A stretch of 64,000 nucleotides of DNA from Hysterangium stoloniferum (taxonomy: Eukaryota; Basidiomycota; Agaricomycetes; Hysterangiales; Hysterangiaceae), in NCBI GenBank assembly GCA_015178975.1, contig WHVD01000165.1:1-64000 (forward strand), in the 5' to 3' direction. A model generated the notes under the pieces. It was given only the letters and a program-made list of their open reading frames with translations, did no database searches and was not told where the DNA came from. Position numbers and translations under genes: made by a program. How positions within the stretch are numbered: the first letter of the stretch is position 1; every line of letters starts with the position of its first letter. Positions 33,763 to 45,060 of this stretch are shown here, piece after piece.

Positions 33763-34299
33763 CAAGGCTCTCTTGTTCCGTGACCACCACCTGCCTTTGG
33801 GGTTGGGGCCCCCAGTGCTCGTGGTGAGGGGCGGAGAGGCGGATGACAGTGAACAGGTTTGGGGGCCTCTGAATTCACTGCTCTGTCAAAGTCGGCAGCC
33901 TTCAGCCGCGCACCAGTGTCGTCTGCAGAACGTCACTGGCACCTACCAACCATGATTGCTACCTGGCAGCGGTCTACCCTTCCTACCCACCCCGACTCCA
34001 GCATTCACCTATGCACTAGCAATGCAAGACTTCGGTGTGCCTGCAGCCCTTGTCGACGCTTGCTAGCAGGATCTCGGGCTTTTCTTGGGGCTTCGGCCCA
34101 AGGCCTCAAGTCCTCAGCTCTATACCATGTATATATGATATCTACCCCTTTGCTTACTAAAATCCCTTCCACGCACGTAGCTCACTCGGGACTTCGTACC
34201 ACCGTAGCATAGTTTCTCTGGGGCCTTTTCACCCCCTAGCCGCAGTTAGCCACTGTTGCTTGAAGCGGGATACAAATATATCAAAAAAAAAAAAAAGAA
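33763..34299 (+). mobile_element. 5'-truncated LINE 3' end with poly(A), TSD of 14 bp
   Basis: Flanked by GAAGGGAACAGGCG at 33749-33762 and 34300-34313. Ends in TATATC plus A14 and GAA. The 3' 110 bp match, in inverse orientation, the LINE at 34566-35154. Only 3' UTR is present. Confidence 0.85.
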
Positions 34300-34313
34300 G
34301 AAGGGAACAGGCG

Positions 34314-34550
34314 GAGTGAGAAGTTGTTGAAATATGATAATCTTGCATTTGTTTTGTTAATAAAATTTGTAATTAGATTAGTAACTACTGTATAGTTGCT
34401 TAGCAATATGAATGCTTTTTGTTCACGCTCACCGTGTAAAGATGTACCTCCCTCTGTATTCTTACAGAAGTGACACATAATATGTGAGAACAATGGGAAA
34501 TGACAAAAGGAAAACGCAAAGTGGCCTTGTCTAATGATGTTTCATGTCAC
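34314..34550. other. Short spacer between two LINE insertions
   Basis: AT-rich, no coding recognised. It carries the target site GCACGTGCCTCCATC at its right edge. Confidence 0.5.
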
Positions 34551-34565
34551 GCACGTGCCTCCATC

Positions 34566-35154
34566 TTTTTTTTTTTTTTTTGTTATATTTGTATCCCGCT
34601 TCAGCAACAATGGCTAACTGCGGCTAGGGGGTGGAAAGGCCCCCAGAGAAACTATGCTACGGTGGTAAGAAGTTCCGAGTGAGCTTCGTGTCTACGATGG
34701 ATTTTAGAGGGCTCGAGTCAGGGTGGGGACGGTGAAAGTCGGCGTACGGAGTCAGATGTAGCTAGAAGGAGAAAAAGAAAAAGAAGACCAAGAGTGGGAT
34801 ATGTACATCGGCCATGACGTTCCGGGACGATCTGTTGTGGAGGGATTGTGGGAGAGGTGTGGGGCGAGCGGGGGAGTCGGCGTCGCAACGGAGCCAGGTG
34901 GCCCTAAGGAGGTTCGTAAGGGCGTGGTGCAAAGGCAGAGGTTTGGCAGATAAATTTTGCAACTGCTCTGAGCCCAGACTTTGTACCCAGCAGAAAGGCC
35001 AGGTCAAGACCGCGTGAGACCTTTCGTAGGGGCCCACGCCAGTCTTCGTAAAGGGGGCAACTCGTTAAGATGTGGTCGCGCGTTTGGAGGGGTGCATACC
35101 CACAGGGGCATGCAGTGGTCAGGTTGGGGAGGAAGCGGTTGTAGTATTCCCCAA
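34566..35154 (-). mobile_element. 5'-truncated Tad1-like LINE, C-terminus of ORF2 and 3' UTR, TSD of 15 bp
   Basis: Flanked by GCACGTGCCTCCATC at 34551-34565 and 35155-35169. The poly(A) is the T run at 34566-34580. The minus strand encodes the ORF2 C-terminus with CPCGYAPLQTRDHILTSCPL (near 35040-35105), the Cys/His motif typical after RNase H in fungal LINEs. Truncated at its 5' end, which is usual for target-primed reverse transcription. Confidence 0.88.
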
Positions 35155-35169
35155 GCACGTGCCTCCATC

Positions 35170-37858
35170 AGAGAAATAAATTTGTCCAAACTATCTTTCC
35201 CTGCCAAATTCTTTAGGATCAGGCTCACTGGCGCCCGCACAGTTTTTGGCTTGTCGATGCAGGACATTATGAATGTACGTGAAAAAATTTCCCGTCTCTT
35301 ACCGTTTCATCGTCGAGAATGCCTCGTGGCCTTTTCCAATGAGGGACATGAAAATCGTTGGTTTAATTTAATACCTCTTGGGCTACAGGTGGTAGCATCG
35401 GGGAGGGATGAATGAGAGGAACGTCGTCATTGGCATGGGCTCCACGTCCTTACCAGAACGGGGGCAGTGGTGGGAGCACCAGCGGGCGAGTCTGAGCCTG
35501 AGAGGAGTCCCTTTGGAGTTTTGCGCATCTCGTAGGCGCAGGTGCCGGTGTGGGCGTAGGGAAAAGGGATGAGAGGACTCTGTGCATAAGGGTGGGTATG
35601 TAAAGACTGATTGGAGGGTGGATGCCATGTTTCCCAGATTTATGAGCCCTATCGGTTTTGGGTGGAAGACGAGCTACAGAGCTTTACACCGCTAGGATGT
35701 CAGGATGATTCGCCGTTTCGGGAACAACCTCCTTCCTTCCTCATAACAAGCCTGACACCTCAGCGTCGTCATGCTCTCATATTTATTCCGCTCTTTCTCT
35801 TCAACTATGGCAAGGTCCTTAGGCGGCGGTCCGCTACTGTCCTAACACGAGCACACATTTCAAAGTTTCTAAGCCCATATTGGCATTCTCACAAAACCAA
35901 AAAAAACACACCTTACTCGCATTGAATTCACCTTTACCTTCCTCCCCTCATTCGGACTAAATGGATGTCAAGCTCCGCATAATGCAGCTCACGGGTCGCA
36001 TCTTCTCCACCATATCCTCCTTTCAAGCACGACAATCCCAATTCGATTGTAAGAAAGAGGGACATACATGATTGTCAAAGAATTTTGTACATTCTTCTCT
36101 GTGAACAGACGTTGAAAGACGAGGGCTGAGCATGCGAGAGAGCTGGGTAAGATGAGCGCACGCTCAAGACTTGTGTAGGACGGGAAAAAGTGTCAGTTAC
36201 ATGTTGTGCCGGAGCGGCAATTACTTGTTTTTTGTATTTTCGAATATTAATATTCACGTTTGAAAATAGACATCTACTATTCTTATATATTCTGGTTACA
36301 ACTAAATAATGAGAAGAATGTACAAAGCTCCAGTAAATACATTCGATGGGTTTGATCGTGTCCGAGTTTAATCCTCCGATATGCACCACATTAGTTCTAT
36401 CACGTTTCTCATGAAATTTAGCAGCAACAACCTCAATATGCTCCTCTTTTACTTTGTAAACAGGAATACCTCCCTACTCACGACTGATATAGATTGCTGT
36501 GCCAGCAAAGAGAACTCGAAAGCTTAGGTCTCAGATATAATTATTCACAGACGGCGGATTGCGACCTTACTAAATACATGGATCAGATATTTAAGTCACC
36601 TTAAGAGGGGCAACCTCATTTTCATTGTCATTGCTCGTAGGATGGGCAGGCATTTCACTGAGATCAAGCATTCCAAGTACTGTATATGCTTAGCAATATC
36701 CAAAGGAAACCAGTCGCCGAGAGACCCGTCCGCAGTTCCATAGCCAAGTCCTAGGGAGCGTCGAGATTCTGCACGAGGCTGGATAAAATCTGAGTAGTTG
36801 TTCCAAATGTGAATTCATAAACGTTCGAGGGTTGGATGATTGTGGAGGAAGGTTGCGCATTGGCTATTGTTGCTTGCATTGGGGAAATAGTTCTCTGTAG
36901 AAATATCATCTGGGAATCCCGATAAGAGGGAAATATCCCCTTCAAGTAATAATTCAACCAAGGAAGGCCAGTATGCATGTTGGCAGATAACCATAAAATC
37001 AAAGCAGCATTCCGTTTATGAACTAAAGATTAGGTGTAGATGTTTCAATGTTGTAAATTGCATTATCCAATCTTGAATGAGACCATCCGATTCATCGCGC
37101 AGTCTAGAACTGAAGTTTGAGACACCATTAAGATGCTGACACTATTCTGGAATGGAGAGGCACCGTTCGGGGGATGTCCCTAGGGATGTCCCTAGGGGGA
37201 TTTCGGTCGAACACTGCCAGAGGGCAGTCCTGGTAACCCATGGCATAGAGAGAGTCGGTGGCGGGTTTTGGAGTTGTTACGGTTGGGAAAGAGGTGTTTG
37301 AGGTGAGAGCGGGGCTGGAGGAGAGCAAGGGGGTATGTTCGAGAAAGTGTGGATACAACGTCGAAGATTGCGACATTACAAATATATACCAATCAGGATA
37401 CAGGCAGATCATGGATAGGCTAGTACTTACACAGGCTGTGCGAATTCTCTGCCCCAAATGGGCATACCATCACAGGTGTGCGGTTCAATGATGATGAATT
37501 ATTTATCGGTTCCCTCGGTGACATGCTGAGTTGGCACCAGCGGGTCCAACGTCACATTGGCTCCATCCGTCATCGACCATAGCATCCGTCCAGGTGTTCT
37601 GTGCAAGCTGAAGCTTCCCATCTACGGACGCCAGTACCACCATTCCTAACAACGAAAGATCATCGATCACTGAAGCTGTTCCGATATGATGTTTCAATGT
37701 TTGTCAACGATCTACTTATTATCGCCAAGGTTAGAAACAAAAGAAACTACACACGCAGCTGGGTATTAATACAAGCTTCATGAGTTTTTGGTCACAGTCA
37801 CAAAGTCTGTCATCACGGATTTCAAACCAAGGTGGATCTTGTCCGAGTTCTTAGTGAT
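35170..37858. other. Long region without a recognised gene
   Basis: Open frames exist but none carries a domain I can name. 36751-37002 on minus (HTGLPWLNYYLKGIFPSYRD region) and 37503-37697 on minus (ASVDGKLQLAQNTWTDAMVD region) look protein-like and could be exons of a decayed gene. Part of the right edge (about 37785-37858) matches 49440-49500 in inverse orientation. Confidence 0.35.
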
Positions 37859-37863
37859 CATAG

Positions 37864-38152
37864 TGTTGAGAATATTTGCGCAGTTCTAAATATAACTCTC
37901 AGTGAGTGATAAACCTTCACTCAGATATGTATTGTTATCTACCTAAATATAACTGAATTAATAGTAAGCAAACTACTAATGTAAGATGAGGGAAATATGC
38001 ATACCTCTCAGTGAGTGATAAACCTTCACTGAGAGGTTACGCGATCGGTCTCCAACCATATATAGTATCCATAAGTGAAGTGCGACTATGCAGTTGCCCA
38101 ACACTTCATTCCAGCTTACAAATGTAGCTTACATAACATTATTACTTCAACA
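37864..38152 (-). repeat. Ty1/copia LTR, left copy (289 bp)
   Basis: Inverted relative to 43541-43829 and nearly identical. On plus it reads TGTTGAGAAT to TTACTTCAACA. CATAG lies just outside at 37859-37863. It contains two copies of a CTCAGTGAGTGATAAACC block. Confidence 0.92.
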
Positions 38153-38807
38153 CCCTCCCTTAAGCGGAACATAGTCTGATGAGGTATGAGAACCTTTCAA
38201 CCTTTGGTCTGGCTAACAGCTTCATTAGCATATCGGCAGAATTATCATCCGTGGATACGTAGTGGATTGATACCAGCTGCTTATTGGTGACTTCGTGAAT
38301 AAAGTGGTATCGAATATCAATGTGCTTGGTGCGTGCGTGGAATTCATCATTTTTTATGATTGATATGATGGATTGATTATCACAATAGATTGTGATAGGG
38401 CGAGTAAGCGAACGAGCAATTTTGGCTATGAATGCCCAAATCCATAGGGCCTCCTTCATAGCATAGTGTGAGTTGCAGCTATATATTCCACCTCTGTCGT
38501 TGATAACGCAACAATAGATTGCTTTTTCAAGCTCCATGAGATGGCACCTCCATCTATGGTCAAGATATAGCCCGAGATTGAGTGTCTATGCTCTTGCAAG
38601 CCCCAATCTGTGTCAGTAAAACCCTCAAGTGCATTTTGTGAGTCGTTTCGCCTTCCTCCGAATACCAGCCATTGGTCTCTTGTCCCTTTCAGGTATCTCA
38701 GGACCCTTTTCACAGCTTCCCAGTGTGGCCAACCAGGGTTTTGCATGAATTGTGTGAGGAAAGATATTGTGAATGCTATGTCTGGGCGTGTACTGAGTGC
38801 TGTATAC

Positions 38808-40387
38808 AGTGACTCAAAAAACCCTTCGCATGTTTTGTACTTCAGACCTATATCCCTGATAACTCAAAGAATAAAAATGCAAAAATATCAAGAATATTAG
38901 TGAATATGCTCTATCATATCTAGATTATGGAAGTATGGTGCCATTACATAAGCTCCAAATATGGAAATAATACAAATATTTATATACAAGAGACTCATGC
39001 GAAGCGTTTTTTTGCTGGCAACTTTATGACCATAAATGCTTATAGTCATGTGACCTTGTTGATTGTTTACCTCCAATTAGGTTCATATCAACAAAATCAC
39101 GTGATGTCACATGACCATGTTGTACTGGAGTATAAATATATCACCTTTAGCAACTAGTAATACCCCAATTCCCAAGATGCACACTTTGTCTCTTGCCAGC
39201 CAGAATCATATCCTCTCACTGCTTGATGCTGGTCATTCAGCTAGCCACATTGCAGTTTCTACTGGTCATAGCATTGGCACAGTCTCAAAGCTTCGTTCTA
39301 AGCATTGTTCTCATCTCCCTAAGTCCATTGGTGGTCATCCCCCAAAGCTTTCCCCTACCAACATTCACTATGCACAGCACCTCATCAGCTCTGGGAAGGC
39401 TGACACTGTGTTGATGTGGCCAAAGCTCTTAGGAGTGTCACCAACCAGTTCATCTGCACCCAAACTGTGTACAATAGTCTTAATATGGTTGGGAATGCCT
39501 CAATAACCCTTCTAATGTTTGGTACTTCAGATTTACATCCCTGATAACTCAGAGAATAAAACTGCAAAAATATCAAAGATATTTGTGAATATGCTCTATC
39601 ATATCTATATTATGGAAATACAGTGCCATTACATAAGCTCCAAATATGGAAATACTACAAATATTTATATATAGGAGACTTATTGGAAGGGATTTTTTGT
39701 GAGGTTTGGAGAAGAATTTGTGATGTTATGGGCTACATGCTGTGGGAAGGACCTGGGTATTCTTTCAAGATAGATGAGAGGATGGATGGGGACCTTTATC
39801 TTAAGATTATAGAGAAGGACCTTCAACCCAGCTTCAGCTATTATAGAAAATATGTGGGTGATGTCATCTTTCAGCAAGATCATGACCTTGAACATACCTG
39901 CAAGAAGGCCCAGACTTGGTTTCAAGATAATGATTTCAATGTTCTCCAATGGCCAGCACAGTCTCCAGACCTCAACCCCATTGAACACTTGTGGGACTAT
40001 GAAAAGAGGAGGCTAAGGGATACTGGTGTTGTGGGAGAGGGTGGAGGAGGAGTGGAACAAGATTGATGCAGAGGTGTGTCAGAATTTGATTGAGAGTATG
40101 CCTAGGAGGGTTGTAGCTGTGTTGAAGGCAAAGGGTGGCTATACTAAGTACTAAATATAAGTAGTTTTGTGGGTCAGAGTGGTCAGCAAAAAAACCCTTT
40201 ACATGAGTCTCTTGTATATAAATGTTTGTAATATTTTGGAGTTTATGTAATGGTATCATACTTCCATATTCTAGATATGATAGAGCATATTCACAAATAT
40301 TTTTGATATTTCTGCATTTTTATTCTTTGAGTTATCAGGGATATAAGTCTGAAGGGTGAAACATGTGAAGGGTTTATTGAGTCACTG
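38808..40387 (+). mobile_element. Tc1/mariner transposon (1580 bp) with about 210-bp TIRs, inserted in copia pol
   Basis: Starts CAGTGACTCAA and ends with the inverse, flanked by TA (38806-38807, 40388-40389). TIRs of about 210 bp include GATAACTCAAAGAATAAAAA. 39177-39506 encodes the N-terminal helix-turn-helix half of a transposase (SLLDAGHSASHIAVSTGHSI). 39686-40066 encodes the DDE_3 half (GDVIFQQDHDLEHTCKK, WPAQSPDLNPIEHLW). Between them, 39518-39690 is a third copy of the left TIR, so the element is a composite. The two transposase halves are separated and the copy cannot make a normal transposase. Confidence 0.9.
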
Positions 40388-43232
40388 TACATAAGAGATC
40401 CGATGGCCTCGCGATATGGTACATTTCGCATTTCTTCGAGCTGATGTGGTGTACTGGGTGATTGTGAGAAGGAAAGGTGGTGATGGGGGTCAAGGGGGGT
40501 TGATAGCGGCTTTGCATCCTGTAGGCCAAATCGTGTGACAATCTTGTCAATATACAAACATTGCGAAAACGATATTGTTCGAGCTGTGCGATCGCATTTG
40601 ACTTCAATCCCCAAGAGCCACTTAAGTTCGCCAAGATCCTTTATTTTGAATTCCTGTCGGAGTTCGTTCTTAAATTTCAAGATAATGGCTTTCGAGTTCC
40701 CCACCATGGTCATATCGTCGACATCAACTGCAACGATTAATGCAGTTTTGTCAGTATACCTATAGAAGACAGCATGTTCGACTTGGCATCGGGTGAATCC
40801 AAACTGGAACATGATCCCGCAAACGTGTTGATACCACTCGTGACTGGCTTGTTTCAATCCATATATCACATGTTTGAGCAGGCACACCATGTGCTCTTTT
40901 CCTGGAACCTCAAGTCCTTTTGGTTGCCTCATGTAGATCGTTTCGGTAAGAGGTGCGTTCAGATACGCAGCATCAACATCTGTTTGTTCAAGTTCCCAGT
41001 TGTTTCGTGTGGCGATGGCGGCGATAATGCGGATAGTGGTCAATTTTGCGGTAGGTGAGAATGTTTCATTGTAATCTATGCCTTCTTGCTGAGAGAACCC
41101 TTGCACTATGAACCTAGACTTGTAAGCCATGATCTCACCATTTGGACTGTGCTTGTATAGCATGACGACTTTGCTCCCTATAACATTCATACCTTTTTGT
41201 GGTTTAACAAGTTCCCATGTGCCAGCATCTACATGGTGCTGCATTTCCTTCTCAAGTGACCTTTTCCACTGTGGCCAATCACTTGAGACTTCGCTTCTGC
41301 AACATTCGCTGGCAGCTCATCACTATCATGTATGATTGTTGCCATTGCATTCTTGAACAATGTCGAGATGGCTGGTAAGTCTTCGTTTATCTCGCTCTTC
41401 AGCTGATCATTGATTTTCAGCATTGCTGTGACAGCTGCAACATCTCATGTTAAGTCTTTCTGAGGTGTTTCGGGGGGTACTGGCATTCCTTTCGGAAATG
41501 CTGGACCTTTCAGTCGTCCCTCTGTAAATCCCTGGCCAGTATTGATGTCACGGATATATGCTGATGGTTTCCGTGTTCTTTGTCCTCGTCCAGATGTTTC
41601 TGTCTCTTCAAAGTCTTTGAGCGGGTCGATTTGGGCATGCTGGGTATCATTTGGGATCAGCGGTTGTTGTTGGAGTATAGGTATGTCGTTTTGCGTGGTG
41701 TTCTGGCTGTCTGAGATCATATTCCCTCCCTCAGCCTGTACATCATCTAAAATGACAGTGGTTGATTCGTCGAATCTGACATTACGCTCAACTGTAACGT
41801 GGCATTTCCCGGGCCAATAAATATGGTGGCCTTTGCTTTCATCACTGAATCCAACCCAATGTCCTTCATCCGCTTTTGCTTCCAGTTTCACGTGTTCTTC
41901 CTCGAATACCCAAACTTTCGCGCCCCATTCTGGAACATTTCCCAGATTCGGTTTTCATTTTGTGACACTTCATAGGGGGTATGTCCATCCAGGACACTCA
42001 TTGAAGTGCAGTTTTTAAGCCAGGTTGCATGTTTTATGGCTTCGGTCCATAAAAACTTCAGTAAGTTTGCGGCAATTGTCATGGCATGAACATGTTCTAA
42101 TAACGTGCAGTTTAGTCGCTCAGATACACCGTTCTGTTGAGGTGTGTCATGTATGGTCAGTCGTCGTTCCGTTCCCTGTGATTTTAGGTATTCGGTGAAT
42201 ATATTTGATAAGTATTCACCACCTCAGTCTGTCTGCAATATTCTTATCTTTCCATTATATTGCGTGCTAACCCATGCTTCATATTCTTTATACTGTAGGC
42301 TTGAAATGCATCACTTTTCTGTCCTAACATGGCAAGTGACGACCACCGGGTTTTATCATCCGTATAACTGGCAAAGTACATTTTCGCATCGTAGCTTTCA
42401 GGGTTTGCAGGACCCCATACATCCGAGTGGATCTTATTGCCAACATTTGCTGCGATTTCACTGGAGCGCTCCTTTGGTATGGGCAGTCTTGTGATTTTGG
42501 CCTGTACACATGCCGTGCAAAATGTTGGCTCACTAGATAAGTCCAAATCTATCCCAAGGATATGACCATCTTGAACTGATCTTTTTGCTGCATTGGGTTC
42601 AATGTGCCCTAATCGTCAGTGTAATTCATCAATCGACATTTTCTTTGAGGTCACGTTTGCGGTACTATGGTAGGTCTTGTGCTCCATTTTGTATAGACCA
42701 TCGTCGGCAAGGGGAATTTCGCCAACGAGTTTACCATCCGGATCCCTGATCGTACATCTCTGATTTTTTAGCAACGCTGAATAGCCTGATTTGTCACAGC
42801 GAGCAAGTGAGATTAGTGTGAAAGCTAGGTCTGGTGAGTGGTATCTCAGTTACCCTTCTGCCGTCTGTCGGGTTTTAGGGTTTAGGATTGGACTAGACTT
42901 GGATGGCTTGAAGGGCGATACTTGAACAGTGTTCAGGTTTAATTTTCCCGGTTGCGGAAATTCTTCAGTTTCAGAGCCAGGTGAGGTAATGGTGGCTACG
43001 ACCGTCTTTTGGATAGGAATGTGTATCGTGTCCTATCTTGTACATCATGCCCACTCTTTTCGGGCAGGGATTATGCATTCTTTGAGGGCCAGTGACGTTA
43101 TGTGGCATCCGGCTATCGTACATAGGGAGAATGTGGGGAGACTGGTTTGGCATGGGAAGCGTATGATTGTGAGTTGCGTTCCTTCTTTCTCTTCTTTCGG
43201 CGTTTTTTGCTATGATCCCGGTTACTCATTCG

Positions 43233-43320
43233 GTCACTCTAGCCTTCTCATGAGCACGCACACAACGGTACGATAATCACTATCCTACCGCGTTTCGAAC
43301 CCTCGCTCTTCTTTATTCTA
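43233..43320 (-). other. Dispersed repeat, possibly derived from a tRNA gene (copy 1)
   Basis: About 85% like 49346-49435. On minus it reads GGTAGGATAGTGATTATCGT then ACCGTTGTGTGCG, reminiscent of a tRNA D-arm/A-box; no acceptable cloverleaf or B box was found. It could be a worn tRNA or SINE head. Confidence 0.35.
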
Positions 43321-43540
43321 TGTGATGATGAGTCTTTATCTCACTGCGGTCTGGTGAACAATATCATGTTGCGGTCTGAAGCGGAAGCCGGTTGCGACCG
43401 CAGGTGACAGACAGGTATCTGTGGCAGCAGGGGTGGGCCGCTACATGAGACTAGCCACAGTACAAACAGAGGCAAAGAGAAGCACTAGTGAAAAATAAAG
43501 GGAGGTGCTCACACAGAAGTGACATTGAGTGAGACCTATG

Positions 43541-43829
43541 TGTTGAAGTAATAATGTTATGTAAGCTACATTTGTAAGCTGGAATGAAGTGTTGGGCAAC
43601 TGCATAGTCGCACTTCACTTATGGATACTATATATGGTTGGAGACCGATCGCGTAACCTCTCAGTGAAGGTTTATCACTCACTGAGAGGTATGCATATTT
43701 CCCTCGTCTTACATTAGTAGTTTGCTTACTATTAATTCAGTTATATTTAGGTAGATAACAATACATATCTGAGTGAAGGTTTATCACTCACTGAGAGTTA
43801 TATTTAGAACTGCGCAAATATTCTCAACA
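43541..43829 (+). repeat. Ty1/copia LTR, right copy (289 bp)
   Basis: TGTTGAAGTAATAATG to ATTCTCAACA. CTATG lies immediately left (43536-43540), the inverse of the CATAG beside the left LTR. TATA box ACTATATATGG near 43628. Confidence 0.92.
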
Positions 43830-43841
43830 GGTTATGGGCCC
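43830..43841 (+). other. Primer-binding site, half-tRNA type
   Basis: GGTTATGGGCCC follows the LTR. It resembles the complement of the initiator tRNA-Met anticodon stem-loop (CAT anticodon), the internal site used by copia-type elements that prime with a tRNA fragment. Confidence 0.6.
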
Positions 43842-43955
43842 CGCAGAACCTAGTATCAAAAGCTTCGTTGTCCCAAAACTCGACCGAGAAGGATCGAACT
43901 GGGTTACCTAGAAGAACCAGACACTGATGGTACTCAGTGCTGGTAGAGGTCTAAA

Positions 43956-44783
43956 ATGACTGAGGGAACTGCGAGGGAGCCGCCACCACCGCTGACTTTT
44001 GGGGCGAAGCATGTTATGACAGAAGACAATTGGGCCAAGGTCGAAGCTGCAGAGCAACAACAGGACGAATTTGACCAACGCGAGGTGTATATCAAAGCCC
44101 AGATTTTCACATCCATTGAGCCGAGTCTTCAGATTGAGATTCAGAAGCTAAAGACGGCCAAAGCAGTGTGGGACACATTATGCCTCAAACATGAGGGTAA
44201 AGCACTGTCAGTTAAAATTGATATCAGATGTTGCATGTATGAGATGAAGTGCGAAGATGACTCAGCAGTCAAAACACACCTCAATGAACTCATGAAAATG
44301 CAGGCCCAACTCGAGGGCATGGATGCCGGTCTATCCAATGACAATCTAGTCACCGTTATACTTGGATCATTGCCGAAAACCTACCGACCGGTCATTAGCA
44401 CGATATCAATGTCTGCGAAATTCGCTGCATCACCCCTCGAACCAAACAAAGTGGTCGAAGCCATAATCGAAGAATTTGAAAGACTCACTATTGAAGAGAA
44501 GAAGCTGAAGGCCTCTGAGACTGCTATGTCAGCATCCAAGCACCGTGGGAAATCTAAAAATACACAGAAATCAGAGAAATCCTTCGAAAATGTGGAGTGT
44601 TGGAATTGTGGGATTATGGGTCACATTTCGGCCGAATGCCGGAAACCTAAGAAGAAAGGACAAGGGAAACATGAATGGAAAGGAGATAAGTCAAAAGCAA
44701 ATGCAACAACGTCAAGCACAGACATCGCATTTACAACCACATTCTCTGGAACCACGCTATCCCGGGAAACAAGTCCACTTTGA
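43956..44783 (+). CDS. Ty1/copia Gag
   Basis: 275 residues beginning MTEGTAREPPPPLTFG. A UBN2/copia-type Gag domain (KAVWDTLCLKHEGKA, MDAGLSNDNLVTVILGSLP) is followed by a Lys-rich stretch and a CX2CX4HX4C zinc knuckle, CWNCGIMGHISAEC (near 44600-44640). Packaging protein of the element. The frame looks whole to the point where protease should follow; the downstream element is truncated. Confidence 0.88.
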   Translation: MTEGTAREPPPPLTFGAKHVMTEDNWAKVEAAEQQQDEFDQREVYIKAQIFTSIEPSLQIEIQKLKTAKAVWDTLCLKHEGKALSVKIDIRCCMYEMKCEDDSAVKTHLNELMKMQAQLEGMDAGLSNDNLVTVILGSLPKTYRPVISTISMSAKFAASPLEPNKVVEAIIEEFERLTIEEKKLKASETAMSASKHRGKSKNTQKSEKSFENVECWNCGIMGHISAECRKPKKKGQGKHEWKGDKSKANATTSSTDIAFTTTFSGTTLSRETSPL

Positions 44784-45060
44784 CACACCGAAATAGACGT
44801 ATATGATTCAGCAGCATCGAACCATATGTCCCCTAGCCACCATCATTTTGTCACATTTAGAGAAACCACTCCACACCCAATAGAAGCTGCTGACAAAACT
44901 GTTTTTCACACAACTGGAATCGGGAGCATGAAAGTTGCTACATATGCCAAACAGAAAATCAATGGTCAATGTGACATTGAACAATGTGCTGTCCTGGGGC
45001 TCATACTGGAGTGATCACTGCTATTAATAATAGAGGCCCCTGTTATTTGGTGCGGACAAA

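Larger units (their letters stand above)
37864..42900 (-). mobile_element. Ty1/copia pol region with 3' LTR, broken, carrying a Tc1 insertion
   Basis: On minus, from right to left: integrase (42880-41450; HxxxH-CxxC finger remnants, NKIHSDVWGPA), reverse transcriptase (41244-40420; ETFSPTAKLTTIRII, VDVDDMTMVGNS), then RNase H (38800-38160; YCDNQSIISI, KHIDIRYHFIHEV), a polypurine tract (AAGGGAGGG, 38153-38161) and the LTR 38152-37864. The integrase-before-RT order is that of Ty1/copia. The coding frame has roughly half a dozen breaks besides the Tc1 insertion at 38808-40387. Gag is absent upstream on this strand. Confidence 0.87.
43541..45060 (+). mobile_element. Ty1/copia LTR, gag and start of protease, truncated
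   Basis: LTR 43541-43829 with TATA near 43628, primer-binding site, gag 43956-44783, then a protease beginning (DSAASNHMSP near 44810). It stops without integrase or RT. With 37864-42900 it forms a head-to-head copia arrangement. Confidence 0.85.

Noticed and set aside
34904-35415. Independent genes on both strands around 35000
   Set aside because: The minus-strand frame is the LINE ORF2 C-terminus; plus frames are its shadow or run across the LINE border.
43233-43320. Functional tRNA gene
   Set aside because: An A-box-like segment is present but no B box in the right place, no acceptor pairing, and the copy at 49346 differs in the would-be anticodon arm.
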